From the NCBI RefSeq assembly GCF_000014965.1, contig NC_008554.1, positions 558,001-622,000 on the forward strand: 64,000 nucleotides of DNA, written 5' to 3'. The stretch comes from Syntrophobacter fumaroxidans MPOB. GTDB lineage: Bacteria; Desulfobacterota; Syntrophobacteria; Syntrophobacterales; Syntrophobacteraceae. Each line of letters opens with the position of its first letter. The first letter of the stretch is position 1. Positions 46,271 through 55,547 of this stretch are shown piece by piece. The notes under the pieces were generated by a model that had not been told where the DNA came from, did not search any database, and was given only the letters and a program-made list of their open reading frames with translations. The position numbers and the translations under genes are program-made.

Positions 46271-47011
46271 TCACCAGGACAGGGACACTTTACGATTCAA
46301 CAGGTACTTGGCCACAACCCCCTGGAGCGACGAATCGGTGGGAATGCCCTCGGCAAAGGCCTTGAGCGTATTCAGGTCCGATTCCCACGCGACATCCCCT
46401 GGGGCGAGCACACAAACGGTGCCGGGTTCATAGTTCTCGAACAGGCGTCCGTCCTTGTAGTAGAAACACGCTTCGCTATGAACCGTGGGGAAAGCTCTTA
46501 TTGCAGGGGGAATATCATCCGGTCTGAACCACAGTTTGATTTCGCGTTCCGCTTCCTCCGGAGTGGCCGAGGCATGGATGAGATTGTCCATTCTATCCCC
46601 GACAATGTTGCCCTGCGCATCTTTGAGGGCGACAACCGTTCCGAGGGATCGAACGCATCCGGGTTTTTCGTCTCTGGCCACATGGGGATTCGTGGGGCCG
46701 CAGATCTCGCGCACCTTTCGTATGACATCCGGTCCCTTGTAAACAATGGCGATGACCCGCTGTTTGTCCGGTTCCCCGGGATAATGAAGGTGCCCCGTGA
46801 TCATCTCGATAAGCGCCGGGAAAAAGACCTTGCCGCGGTGTTCCGCATAGTGCTCCTCTGCGAGCATTCTGGTCACGTGCACCACTTTGGTTCCGGCGAA
46901 GGTCAAGCCGGTGTGAAACTCTGAAAACTGCGAGAGCACGTATCCGGTCAGAGAGTTTTTAAGGGCATCCGGTTTGATCAGGACAAGCGTCTGTTGGAGG
47001 TCGTCGCGCAT
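46271..47011 (-). CDS. Extended nucleoside-diphosphate-kinase-family protein
   Basis: A 246-residue protein whose first 165 residues match NDK: TLVLIKPDAL, PALIEMITGHLHYPGEP, CGPTNPHVARDEKPGCVRSLG and the catalytic His146 in NLIHASATPEEAEREIKLWF. Usual NDKs have about 140 residues and read NLIHGSD; here Gly-Ser-Asp is Ala-Ser-Ala and there is a 20-residue insert before it and an 80-residue extension after it (VHSEACFYYKDGRLFENYEPGTVCVLAPGDVAWESDL). It probably transfers phosphate between nucleotides, but the extension suggests a specialised form. AAGGAG precedes the start. Confidence 0.88.
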   Translation of the reverse strand: MRDDLQQTLVLIKPDALKNSLTGYVLSQFSEFHTGLTFAGTKVVHVTRMLAEEHYAEHRGKVFFPALIEMITGHLHYPGEPDKQRVIAIVYKGPDVIRKVREICGPTNPHVARDEKPGCVRSLGTVVALKDAQGNIVGDRMDNLIHASATPEEAEREIKLWFRPDDIPPAIRAFPTVHSEACFYYKDGRLFENYEPGTVCVLAPGDVAWESDLNTLKAFAEGIPTDSSLQGVVAKYLLNRKVSLSW

Positions 47012-47386
47012 GTATTCTCCTTGTCGTTTGGAGTTCGAGAATGCCGCCGTTTCGCATAACCCGTCCGTTCCCGTCGCATCGCAGTCGGTCCCGATCCGTC
47101 CGGAATCGACGCTCCATCAGGATTCACGGCGTTGCGCAGTCGTTCCGGAGAAAGGGAGCTGTCCTCTCCTGTTGCGGCGGGCGACGGCTCGCTCACTTCG
47201 CTCGAAATGACCGCGTGGGCCGTTTCGAATGGGCGCCAATTATGCACCAAGAGCGCACATGGTTACAAGGGGGTTGTACCGGGTGGGAAGGACAATTGGG
47301 CCCGGCTCGCGCACTCCGGGTCCGGCGTGCGGCCGGCTTCGGAGCTTCTTCGTTGCGCTCAAGTATTCGCCGGCTGTCTTTTCCAG
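47012..47386. other. Intergenic interval with a dispersed-repeat fragment
   Basis: 375 bases. The segment near 47195-47215 (CTCACTTCGCTCGAAATGAC) has the look of a dispersed repeat seen in many environmental genomes. No supported gene or terminator. Confidence 0.45.
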
Positions 47387-48073
47387 TTACCATATCCCCG
47401 GGAACAGCCTCTTTCTGTTCTGGGCAAAATGGGAATAGCCTTCGATTGCGAAAAGTACCCGTTCCTCGATCCTGATCCGCAGAAGAATGGCGGGCACAAG
47501 AGCAAAAAGAAAGATACAAAGCGTCACCGCGTTGAGAAAGGCGATGCATATCCCCGCATTGGCGATGAGCATTCCGGCGTAGGCCGGGTGCCTGACGAAG
47601 CGATAGGGGCCGGAATCCACTATTGTGTGCCGGGGTATGGTGCGAACCAGGTGCGAATAGAACTTTCCCAACGTTCGGATCGCCCACAGCCGGCAACAGC
47701 CGCCGGCCGCGAAGAGACCCATGCCGAAAAAATGCGCAATGTTCGGCGAGTGCCAAACCGAAGGGAACCACAGTGCGGAGAGGAACGTCAAGGCCTGGGC
47801 GGTACCATAGACCAGGCACGTTGCGGAGTCCGACGTTTTCTTGCCTTCGCTGTCGGCATCCCTTCCCGCAACCGGTGTCTCCACCAGCAGCCACAAGATG
47901 TACAAGCCGACGAACACGTTATCCGCATTGACCGGGTAGTCGCTCCAGATGCTCGCTGTCCGCCATTGCCTTGTCCAGGCGAGAGCGACGATTCCAAGGA
48001 ACAGGACCAGGGACATCTTCAGGGTCAAACCTACACTTTTCACAAATTTCCGTCGCGTCGGGTTCACCTGCAC
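47387..48073 (-). CDS. Isoprenylcysteine carboxyl methyltransferase-family membrane protein
   Basis: A 228-residue membrane protein of the ICMT/PEMT fold, a SAM-dependent methyltransferase embedded in the membrane. Five or so helices; the C-terminal catalytic signature is VDSGPYRFVRHPAYAGMLIANAGICIAF ... RIRIEERVLFAIEGYSHFAQNRKRLFPGIW, where RHPxYxG and the EE..L motif form the cofactor site. The bacterial substrate is unknown (isoprenoids, lipids or small thiols). The GTG start at 48073 is uncertain, as no strong ribosome site is present. A distant paralogue lies at 53.8-54.5 kb. Confidence 0.88.
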   Translation of the reverse strand: MQVNPTRRKFVKSVGLTLKMSLVLFLGIVALAWTRQWRTASIWSDYPVNADNVFVGLYILWLLVETPVAGRDADSEGKKTSDSATCLVYGTAQALTFLSALWFPSVWHSPNIAHFFGMGLFAAGGCCRLWAIRTLGKFYSHLVRTIPRHTIVDSGPYRFVRHPAYAGMLIANAGICIAFLNAVTLCIFLFALVPAILLRIRIEERVLFAIEGYSHFAQNRKRLFPGIW

Positions 48074-48248
48074 TCTTCACAAGTCTCCACGAGCGGGAGG
48101 TTCTCAACGAAGCACGAAAATCGCCGGTGCCGGGAGTATTCCCGCTCAAACCTCCATGATCCGGTGACTCATAACAGACAATGTAAATGCGCCGAGCCGA
48201 GGGCATCATCACACAACCGGCGACTCCGCCGGGGTGCATTGCGCGTTC

Positions 48249-50111
48249 CTACAACCCGGTTTCCGCCAGAAAGGGGCTAGGCCTGGCGAGCTCTCCCCGC
48301 CTGGTGGCGGCGGCGCTGAGAGATAACAGCTCGGATGCCCTGGTCATGGCCACGTACATGAGTCGCCGTTCCTCCTCCATTCCCCTTTCGAGCTCGATCT
48401 CGCTTTCGGTCTCAATCGATTTGCGGTGGGGCAGGATGCCTTCCTCGACGGCCACAACGAACACGGCCTTGAATTCGAGCCCCTTGGCGGCATGGATGGT
48501 GGAAAGGCGTACTCCGTTCCCGTTGTCGGTCTCGTCCTGATCGTCCCGGATGAGTGCCGCATCCTCGAGGTACTCAGGGATCGAGGCCTTCCCGGCGGCG
48601 TCGTAGATCATGGATTTGATGTTCTCCAACCGGGTTTCGAGGTCGTCCCCATCATCCGAGAGGGTACTCAAATGGGCGAAGTAATCGGTTTCCTTCATGA
48701 CCCTGTGCATGGCCGCGTCGGGCTTCTCCTCCGCGATGGATTCGAGCAGGGAAAGAAGCTTGTCCAGCTCGGCGGCGGCCTTCTTGGGAATGAGCCTGCC
48801 GTCGATCGCCTTGCGGGCGGCGTCGCGCAGGGACATGTTCCTTTCCTTGCAGCCGAAAATCTTCTTCAAGGCTCCCGGTCCGATTCCTCTCCGGGGAACG
48901 TTGACGATCCGTTCGAAGGAAATGTCGTCGCTCGGGTTCACGGCACAGATCAGGTAGGCATTGATGTCCTGGACTTCCCGCCGCTGGAAGAAGCCCTGCG
49001 CTCCGACCATGGTGTAGGGAACCCCGGCCGAGCGCAACGCGCGCTCGAAGGGCAGGGACGTGAATTTGGTCCGGTAGAGTATGGCGATTTCCCGGTAAGG
49101 GATATTCTCATCATTCAGGAGCTCCCGGCACCGATCGGCCACCCATTCGGCTTCCATCTGCTCGTTGTAGAATGTTTCGACCGTCACCGGTTGTCCGTCC
49201 CTGCGGCTGAAGCACTGTTTCTCGATGCGCTGCAGATTGTGAGCGATCAAACGGTCGGATGCGGTGACGATCTGCCGGGTCGACCGAAAGTTCTCCTCAA
49301 GCCTGAAGACCCTGGCCTTGGCGTATTTTTGCGGAAAGTTTATGAAATGAAATGGATTGGCGCCCCGAAACTGGTAAATGCTCTGGTAGTCGTCACCCAC
49401 CACTGTCAAACGCCCGTCTTTGAGAAGCAGATCGATGATCTGGTTCTGGATTTCATTGGAATCCTGGAATTCATCCACCAGGATGTAATCGAACCGGTTG
49501 CGGTAAGCCTTTCTTATCTCGGGATATTTTTGCAGCAAATCGCGCGTGAGGAGCAAGATGTCGTCAAAATCGACGGAATTGCTTTGAGCCAGCATCTCGT
49601 TATAAATCCGGTAGGCTTCTTTTCTCCTGGGCACGCGACCGTTACTCGCCAGATAGAGAACGGGGTCGGCCGAATTCTTGGCTTTGGAAATCAGGCTGGC
49701 CGCGGCGAAAAGATAGTGGCGGTCCAGATTGAGCTCGGCGAGCACTTTTTTCAAGTGCGCCTTCTGCTGTGAGGCGTCGTGAATGAGCAGCGGCTTCCTG
49801 TAACCGAGCAGTTCGCAATGGACTTTGAGGATCTTGAAACAGGCGCTGTGGAACGTGCGGACCCACGGAAAATCTCCGGCACTCCTGCCGGTGATCTTTT
49901 CGAGCCGTGACTTCATTTCGTCGGCGGCCTTGTTGGTGAAGGTGATGGCCAGGATGCGTTCCGGGTCGTAGTGGAGGTTGTTGACCAGGTAGGCGATCTT
50001 ATTCGTGAGCGTTCTGGTTTTACCGCTGCCGGCACCCGCCGTGACGATGGCCGGAGTCTCCACGTGGGAAACGGCTTCCATCTGCACGGGCGAGAGAGAC
50101 TGCATGGACAT
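48249..50111 (-). CDS. UvrD/Rep-family superfamily 1 DNA helicase
   Basis: A 620-residue SF1A helicase moving 3' to 5' on DNA. Motifs: Q-motif LSPVQMEAV, I GAGSGKTRTLTNKIAYL, Ia AITFTNKAADEMKSRL, II ILVDEFQDSN, III VVGDDYQSIYQFRGA, IV RLEENFRSTRQI, V RLSTIHAAKGLEFKAVFVVAVEEGILPH, VI EEERRLMYVAMTRASELLSLS. It is the size of Rep or a short UvrD/PcrA. Start 50111 is chosen because GGGAG precedes it; the open frame continues upstream through the next gene's region without conservation. Confidence 0.95.
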   Translation of the reverse strand: MSMQSLSPVQMEAVSHVETPAIVTAGAGSGKTRTLTNKIAYLVNNLHYDPERILAITFTNKAADEMKSRLEKITGRSAGDFPWVRTFHSACFKILKVHCELLGYRKPLLIHDASQQKAHLKKVLAELNLDRHYLFAAASLISKAKNSADPVLYLASNGRVPRRKEAYRIYNEMLAQSNSVDFDDILLLTRDLLQKYPEIRKAYRNRFDYILVDEFQDSNEIQNQIIDLLLKDGRLTVVGDDYQSIYQFRGANPFHFINFPQKYAKARVFRLEENFRSTRQIVTASDRLIAHNLQRIEKQCFSRRDGQPVTVETFYNEQMEAEWVADRCRELLNDENIPYREIAILYRTKFTSLPFERALRSAGVPYTMVGAQGFFQRREVQDINAYLICAVNPSDDISFERIVNVPRRGIGPGALKKIFGCKERNMSLRDAARKAIDGRLIPKKAAAELDKLLSLLESIAEEKPDAAMHRVMKETDYFAHLSTLSDDGDDLETRLENIKSMIYDAAGKASIPEYLEDAALIRDDQDETDNGNGVRLSTIHAAKGLEFKAVFVVAVEEGILPHRKSIETESEIELERGMEEERRLMYVAMTRASELLSLSAAATRRGELARPSPFLAETGL

Positions 50112-50390
50112 GTTGCCACTCCCGAATGCGTTAAAGGTCGACGGCATTCCGTCGACGGCAGTGGAAGATACTCCGGGGGACGTCGAGGCACAAGGGGAAA
50201 GTGTTATTTCGATCGCATCACGGCATAATGCTTGTACAAATTTGCCGGGGAGCACAACGGGGGTGCGGGAAAATGCGTATCCCCCCCGCGGATGCGCCGG
50301 ACGGACAGGTCGGGTTGAAATGCCTTGAAAAGAAAAGCCCGCTGACTTATGGTTCAACGAAGCATGTCCGGCAGAAAGGGAGAATGCCTG

Positions 50391-51416
50391 ATGAAGAAGA
50401 CGCTGTTTGCACTCGTTGCTCTTGCCGTTATTGTCGTCGGGTGCGGTGAGCCGGCCTTGGCCAAAGGCGGCGGCAAGGGCGGCGGGAAAGGCGCCGGCGG
50501 CGCCGCCGCGCCACGGGCGGCAAAATATAGACCACCTCAACCCGCCGTGTCGCTTGGTTCCGCCGGGTTCGCAAGCCAGTACGGGCCGGTGACGTCTTAC
50601 TACGGAAGCCTTGCCAGTCAGTACGGAAGTCTGCTGAGCCAATACGGTCCGAGTATCGGTCAGACCGGGTCGAGTCCCTTGCAGGGCACTTCCACGACAG
50701 GCACCGGTCAGGGAACTCCGATCTTCGGACAATCCGACGTGTTCGCCTCCACAACGCCCGGCGCGATTCCGGGGGCCCCGGATATCCTCTCGGGTCTTTC
50801 GATGGGTTTGGATTCGGGTTTGGCCGATCTCATCCTGAGCGGACTTCAAGGGACCGCGACGGCAGGACGTCCGTCGTCGAGCCGCTTCCAGCTCCCGACA
50901 GCCGTTCAGATTCTCCCGCCGACCACTCCGGGTTCCGCCGCCGTGGGGCAGTACACTTACGACCTGTCGCTTGCACTCGCGGCTCCCCAGCTGACCTCGA
51001 TCTCCGCGTTTCCGGGGCAGTATGGCACCCTGCCGTTGCAGACGGGCATGGCCGCGCTCTCCTACGGACCTCAAGCCGGGGCATACGGATTCGTCCCCGT
51101 TACCGGCGCCCTCGGCGGCACAGCGGGGCAGTACGGCTATTTCGCCGGCCAGTACGACATGACGTCGAGCCTGCAGGATCAATCCACGCAGGTTGCTTTG
51201 AGCTCGGCGGCAGTGACGGCGATCCTCGATGCGCTGTCCTCTCGGCTGCGGACGTCATCGGGACTGCCGGGAAGCACTTTGACCGGCACGGGGATCGGAC
51301 GTTTCTCCGGCTCGATTCCCGGGATGGCGGCCCCCGTGGGGGGAATGCCCTCCACCTTGTCCCAGTTCCAGGCCGCTCCCGGCATGGGGTCGCCTCTCCG
51401 CATGGGCCCACCGTAA
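50391..51416 (+). CDS. Exported protein rich in Gln-Tyr-Gly motifs
   Basis: A 341-residue protein of unknown function. Signal peptide with a lipobox-like end (FALVALAVIVVGCGEPALA), a Gly/Lys block (KGGGKGGGKGAGG), then a low-complexity region dominated by Gly, Ser, Tyr, Gln, Thr and Pro with recurring SQYG, GQYG and SYYG motifs (about ten between residues 60 and 265). There are very few charged residues after residue 50. Such composition resembles surface or adhesive proteins and prion-like domains; no known domain is seen. GAAAGGGAG precedes the start. The gene is divergent from the helicase. Confidence 0.82.
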   Translation: MKKTLFALVALAVIVVGCGEPALAKGGGKGGGKGAGGAAAPRAAKYRPPQPAVSLGSAGFASQYGPVTSYYGSLASQYGSLLSQYGPSIGQTGSSPLQGTSTTGTGQGTPIFGQSDVFASTTPGAIPGAPDILSGLSMGLDSGLADLILSGLQGTATAGRPSSSRFQLPTAVQILPPTTPGSAAVGQYTYDLSLALAAPQLTSISAFPGQYGTLPLQTGMAALSYGPQAGAYGFVPVTGALGGTAGQYGYFAGQYDMTSSLQDQSTQVALSSAAVTAILDALSSRLRTSSGLPGSTLTGTGIGRFSGSIPGMAAPVGGMPSTLSQFQAAPGMGSPLRMGPP

Positions 51417-51454
51417 AAGCCACCGGGGTAGACCCGCGCGGAGAGACGCCGGAA

Positions 51455-52006
51455 TCAAACCTGCTTTGCCGGCCTCCGCTTGGTCATCGGTTTCGGGGAA
51501 GAACCGGTGCCCGATTCGGTGGTGGCCGATGCCTGCTCGGCCATAGCCTTTTCCTGCTTTTTCTGTTCCAGGAACTTCACCAGGTTTTCCGGCAATCCGC
51601 GTTTCTTGGCCGCTTTGCTTCTCGCCTTGGTCAGCGATTTCGCCGACAGCGGCTGCTTAAACGAAAACCCCCATTTCTTCTTATACTCTCTCGGGGTGAG
51701 ACCGTGAGCGCTCAGATGCCTTGCCGTAAGCTGGCGCATTTGTGTCCCGCATTCCAAACAGGTGATCTTGTCGTCCTGGATTGAGCTTTTCGGGTCCTGC
51801 TTCAATGAAGCTCCACCCTCGAGCGCAACGCCTTCTCCAATGGCCGCCACGTCCAGAAAGAGGCCTTTTTCTTCCGCTTTCTGCATCTTCTGCAACGTGG
51901 AAAAGGTCTTGATGAGTGCTTCTTCAATTTGGGTCGGCGTCATCTGGCCGACGGACGCCTGGGCCTGAATGATTTCGGCAGCGATATCAAGCAGCTTTTT
52001 TGTCAT
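51455..52006 (-). CDS. MucR/Ros-family zinc-finger transcriptional regulator
   Basis: A 183-residue MucR/Ros-type regulator. The C2H2 zinc finger is CLECGTQMRQLTARHLSAHG, followed by the family's LTPREYKKKWGF. The N-terminal segment TKKLLDIAAEIIQAQASVGQMTPTQIEEALIKTFSTLQKM matches MucR. An insert of about 30 residues before the finger and an Ala/Lys-rich C-terminal tail (KRRPAKQV) make it longer than the 140-residue alphaproteobacterial forms. MucR proteins bind A/T-rich sites and repress surface and secretion genes, often including their own; the A/T-rich 1.3-kb upstream region would suit autoregulation. AGGAGGAAGAG precedes the start. Confidence 0.93.
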   Translation of the reverse strand: MTKKLLDIAAEIIQAQASVGQMTPTQIEEALIKTFSTLQKMQKAEEKGLFLDVAAIGEGVALEGGASLKQDPKSSIQDDKITCLECGTQMRQLTARHLSAHGLTPREYKKKWGFSFKQPLSAKSLTKARSKAAKKRGLPENLVKFLEQKKQEKAMAEQASATTESGTGSSPKPMTKRRPAKQV

Positions 52007-53358
52007 ACTCTCTTCCTCCTCTGTGATGTTAGGGCACAAACAGGAACCAATGATCAAATCCCATAAGCCGTGCCACAGTGATTCTCGTACTATGGCAAGA
52101 ATAGAAATGGAGTATCGACCAATCGACAACCAACAAAAATAAACCTGCACCCGGAATAGGTATTATTTACTTTTTCTACAATTCTGATCGGCAAATATTG
52201 TCTTTTCTTAAGGACAAATAGACGGTTTTTCCCCATTCGACAAAAAAACTTGATTCATCGATTAATTCACAAACGTCTCCATGGGACAGCAGCTTGAAGA
52301 AGGCAATTCTTGAAATATTCTCCATTGCCCGGACAAACCCGTACGCCCGCAACTGTGAGTTAAATACTCAAAATCTGTAAAAATATGCTATTATAGTTGT
52401 TATTTGACTATTATTGCCATAAACGGACAAGAATTATCCCACGCCAACGGCATCGAAAAAACCACTCGAAACACGTGCAAAAACATGATCGACCGGTAGC
52501 GGCGGTCTTGTCCGGCGGCTGCCGATCAATGGGAAAAAGCTTGGAATTCGGTCGAGACAACCCACGAAAAAGGGTGTCACCCAAACGCCGACTGCGTTCC
52601 CGCTTCCCGACAGAGTGACGGACGCGACGGCCCACTGCCTTCGCCGATACAGCGAGCGCCCGGGCCATCACGAGAAGACGATGGTTTGCGACCCGACTCA
52701 CACCCATATATGATGCAGGCCAAGGACAATGAGTCTACACCCGTCCGCAAAAAACATCTGTCGAATGCCCGCCGGAATAATATCGGTTCGGCTACAATTC
52801 CCCGCGTACGCCATGTATATTCGATGGGTCAGGTTCGCCCGTCCGTACCCGCAGTGAGCAATGCAGTTGATTATTCAGCCTATATCCGAATCCTGGGAAC
52901 CACGATTGGTTTGAGTTTTTGATTTCGCTTCCTGTCGTCATCGCCACCCGGGCGGGAATTCGCCCAAGGACGATTTCGCCTGTTGAACCGCACGACCTAG
53001 GGTAGGCGTGAAACGATAGGATCGCGGTCATATCATTCCTGAAAAGCTCCGCCATGCAAACATGTACAGGCCCGGCTCCCCTCCGCGCCGGACAGAATCC
53101 GCCTCTGCACATCCTCGCAACGCACAGTCTCAAATGACTGCGGCGAAGGTCTCAGACAATACTGTATTACAAGCAAATGTGTGGTGGCTTGATCAGGCAA
53201 CCCGGCCGTCTCGAATGGGAAGGAGACCCGCGGCTTTCCGTCTCCACCTTGCGATGGATTTGGCTTTTTCTAACTAGTCACTGCAACATGTAAGAAGATA
53301 ATCAATCATCAAGGAGTATCAGTCAACAAAAATTTTAGTTTCCCCATGATATAATCTC
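52007..53358. other. Long A/T-richer gene-free region
   Basis: About 1350 bases without a convincing gene. Roughly 52140-52430 is much richer in A/T than the rest of the window, with many T-A steps (AAAATATGCTATTATAGTTGTTATTTGACTATTATTG in parts), the sort of sequence MucR and nucleoid proteins bind. The second half (52450-53280) has short frames on both strands that look random. No tRNA, hairpin terminator or known element is recognised; it may be decayed DNA or a regulatory/nucleoid site. Confidence 0.5.
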
Positions 53359-53670
53359 TTACTGCCGCGCGGCAGATTCCAACTTCAGGGTTTCAGGAAT
53401 TCGGTCGGCGGATTTGCGCCAACCTCTGGCCTTCATGCACATTTCAAATTTCTGTTCGTTCAGGCCAATGTGTTTCATGCTCATACCGGTGTTTCGAGGT
53501 TCTTCAAGAGGGCGGAAAGCTCCGGAAGAAGTAAGCCCCGACTCGCGTTCGCAAGCGATTCGGTCTCGTTCGAATTCGGCATGGGTCGCCCCGGGCTTCA
53601 CCCATTCGACGGGTGCACAACCCACTGCCAGGAGGACCGGAATGAAGACTGCCGCAATAAGCCGTTTCAT
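53359..53670 (-). CDS. Small lipoprotein, function unknown
   Basis: A 103-residue lipoprotein with lipobox LLAVGC. The mature part begins APVEWVKPGATHAEFERDRIACERES and later shows NEQKFEMCMKARGWRK. This pattern (WxKPGxTxxxFxxDxxxCxxE ... FxxCMxxxGW) is that of a common family of small exported proteins with two conserved Cys that probably form a disulfide; their function is not known. GGCGAGGT precedes the start. Confidence 0.88.
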   Translation of the reverse strand: MKRLIAAVFIPVLLAVGCAPVEWVKPGATHAEFERDRIACERESGLTSSGAFRPLEEPRNTGMSMKHIGLNEQKFEMCMKARGWRKSADRIPETLKLESAARQ

Positions 53671-53846
53671 ACCTCGCCTTTCAGATTTGATGGTCGGTAC
53701 CGTCCACATACCCATTGCTTTGATCAACTTTATAACCTGGCGATTATAGTTCAAGAGATTTGTGCAGGGCGGGCGCGGGCGACGGACGCGATCGAACGAG
53801 GGAGCCGGGCGGTCTGTGCAGGAGTCCGGCGGAATCTATCAACCCT

Positions 53847-54503
53847 TCATATTCCGGGAAACCAGCGCCAGCGCACCCGCGTGAGATAGTCACGGTATTC
53901 CGGGTCCTCCCGCAGGAACCTTTCCTCGATGAAGCTTTTCAGAACGAACAGGCCGCACCCGATGACCGATATCGCCAGAACCCGCGGTGAGTAGTCCCTC
54001 AGCGTCCAGGCGATGAAGGAAAGGAAGATGCCCGTATAAATCGGATGGCGGACAATCCGGTACGCACCGCCCGTGACGATAACCCGCTGGGCCGGAACGA
54101 ATCCGATGCTCCGCCCCAGGCTGAGGCGCGCAAACAGGAGCACGACCAGGGAGAGCAGGGAAAGAACGTCGCTGACCGCGGAAGGGAGGAGGGGGACTCC
54201 TTTTCCTGCGACGAGGGCGGGCACGAAAAGGCCGCCGTAGGTTGCCACGAACGCCAGCAGCCAGTACCAGGGATTGGGCGTGATGCGAACCGGGGAGGTG
54301 CGCAGCACGGTGGTCGTGATGATGATCAGATGATTGATCATGATCACGACGAGCGGAACGCTCAGGGCGCCTCGCTTCGTTACCGCAAGGAAGATGTGGG
54401 CAAAAGGGAGAGCCGCCGCCACGGCGATGGTCTTGTCAACCCATGGGGTGCGAAGCATGTCGAACAAGCGTTGCCGGAGGTCCGGCTTGTCGGGGGCAAC
54501 CAT
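53847..54503 (-). CDS. ICMT-family membrane methyltransferase
   Basis: A 218-residue membrane protein of the isoprenylcysteine methyltransferase fold with about five helices. The catalytic part reads GRSIGFVPAQRVIVTGGAYRIVRHPIYTGIFLSFIAWTL ... LKSFIEERFLREDPEYRDYLTRVRWRWFPGI. The RHPxYxG and EERFL motifs for SAM binding are intact. Substrate unknown. ATG 54503 follows AAAGGAA. It is about as different from the paralogue at 47.4-48.1 kb as two subfamilies would be. Confidence 0.88.
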   Translation of the reverse strand: MVAPDKPDLRQRLFDMLRTPWVDKTIAVAAALPFAHIFLAVTKRGALSVPLVVIMINHLIIITTTVLRTSPVRITPNPWYWLLAFVATYGGLFVPALVAGKGVPLLPSAVSDVLSLLSLVVLLFARLSLGRSIGFVPAQRVIVTGGAYRIVRHPIYTGIFLSFIAWTLRDYSPRVLAISVIGCGLFVLKSFIEERFLREDPEYRDYLTRVRWRWFPGI

Positions 54504-55024
54504 GGTCCGATTCCTTTCGGGGCCAAAGTGTAAAATCCGAAGATCCGCTCCCCAAGTCCCGACGTCCGCGGCCTTCACTCGTGGATTCGGCGCACCGTTA
54601 CGGCCAAGCGCGCGAGAGACCTCCCGGTTTACATCCGGCATCTCGGCCGGCGAGCCCGGGGCGGCATGAATAAGCCGAGGCTTCTCCATGACGATCTTGT
54701 GCACCCGGGTTTGATCTGCCCTTGATTACGCCTCGAGCGGCCTCGCTTTCGATGTCGCAAGGCGCGGGCGTTGAACTTCCCCTTGTTCCGGCAGATTGAC
54801 GCATGATATCAGATGCTTGAGATACAATCAGCATAATTCTCAGGCAACCTCGACCATGATCGGGGGCAACGCGCTCCTGGGGGGCTCATCCTGTTTTCTA
54901 GAGAAACATGGGCGGAGCCGATCGCGTTTCCCTTCGGTTCGCTCTGTGGGAATGCTGATTGCGTCCCGTCTGGAAGATGGTTAGGTTTTTCTTACAGGAC
55001 ACGGGAAAAAAGGAGGAATGGAAG
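54504..55024. other. Divergent intergenic region
   Basis: About 520 bases between the methyltransferase (minus) and a small lipoprotein (plus). A/T-richer around 54790-54840 (GATATCAGATGCTTGAGATACAATCAG), where a promoter is likely. No repeat or hairpin of note. Confidence 0.4.
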
Positions 55025-55288
55025 ATGAAGCGAATACTTCTGGTCCTCGCGGTGTTGGCCGGAGTCATGGGGTGTGCCACCATGCCCGATCAGAATTGGC
55101 TCTACGGTGATCCCTACTCGGGTCTGCTCCAGGTGGAGCCGAGGGCGGAGGTTCAGTTCCTCTTCAGCAATCCGAACTACGGCACCAGCCTGTTCGCACT
55201 GGACGTTGACGAGAAGTTCCAGCTGGGAAGGATCGGACGTAACTCGATCAACGGCGGAATCGGAATGATGGGGATCTACCGTTTCTAA
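55025..55288 (+). CDS. Small lipoprotein, function unknown
   Basis: An 87-residue lipoprotein with lipobox VMGC and a mature part of about 70 residues (ATMPDQNWLYGDPYSGLLQVEPRAEVQFLFSNPNYGTSLFALDVDEKFQLGRIGRNSINGGIGMMGIYRF). It alternates hydrophobic and polar residues and ends in Phe, which suggests a small beta-rich outer-membrane-associated protein. AAGGAGG precedes the start. I do not recognise the family. Confidence 0.82.
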   Translation: MKRILLVLAVLAGVMGCATMPDQNWLYGDPYSGLLQVEPRAEVQFLFSNPNYGTSLFALDVDEKFQLGRIGRNSINGGIGMMGIYRF

Positions 55289-55547
55289 CGCGCGTCCAGC
55301 GGTGGTCTTTTCCATCGGCGCGGCGTTCCACGCCTTCGACGATATCGAGCCTCCGCGACGAACCGTCCGGGTGAGAGCACAACGCTTGCGCGGGGAGTTC
55401 GCGGCCGAAGTCCGAGGCAGACCAAGGGCGGGAATACTGCAGCGGTTTGCACCGTTCCCCGGAACGCCGTTGATGGTTTTTGTGTCTGGTCCCGTTTTTA
55501 TGGCTGTTGGTGGCTTGCCCGGATCGCCTCGTGCACGTGGTTGGACT

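Noticed and set aside
50112-51182. Upstream extension of the UvrD-like helicase frame
   Set aside because: It runs antisense through the Gln-Tyr-Gly protein gene, has no helicase homology, and a good ribosome site exists at 50111.
52792-53133. 113-codon minus-strand frame in the A/T-rich desert
   Set aside because: No ribosome site, no recognisable domain, and Cys/Arg-rich composition suggesting chance.
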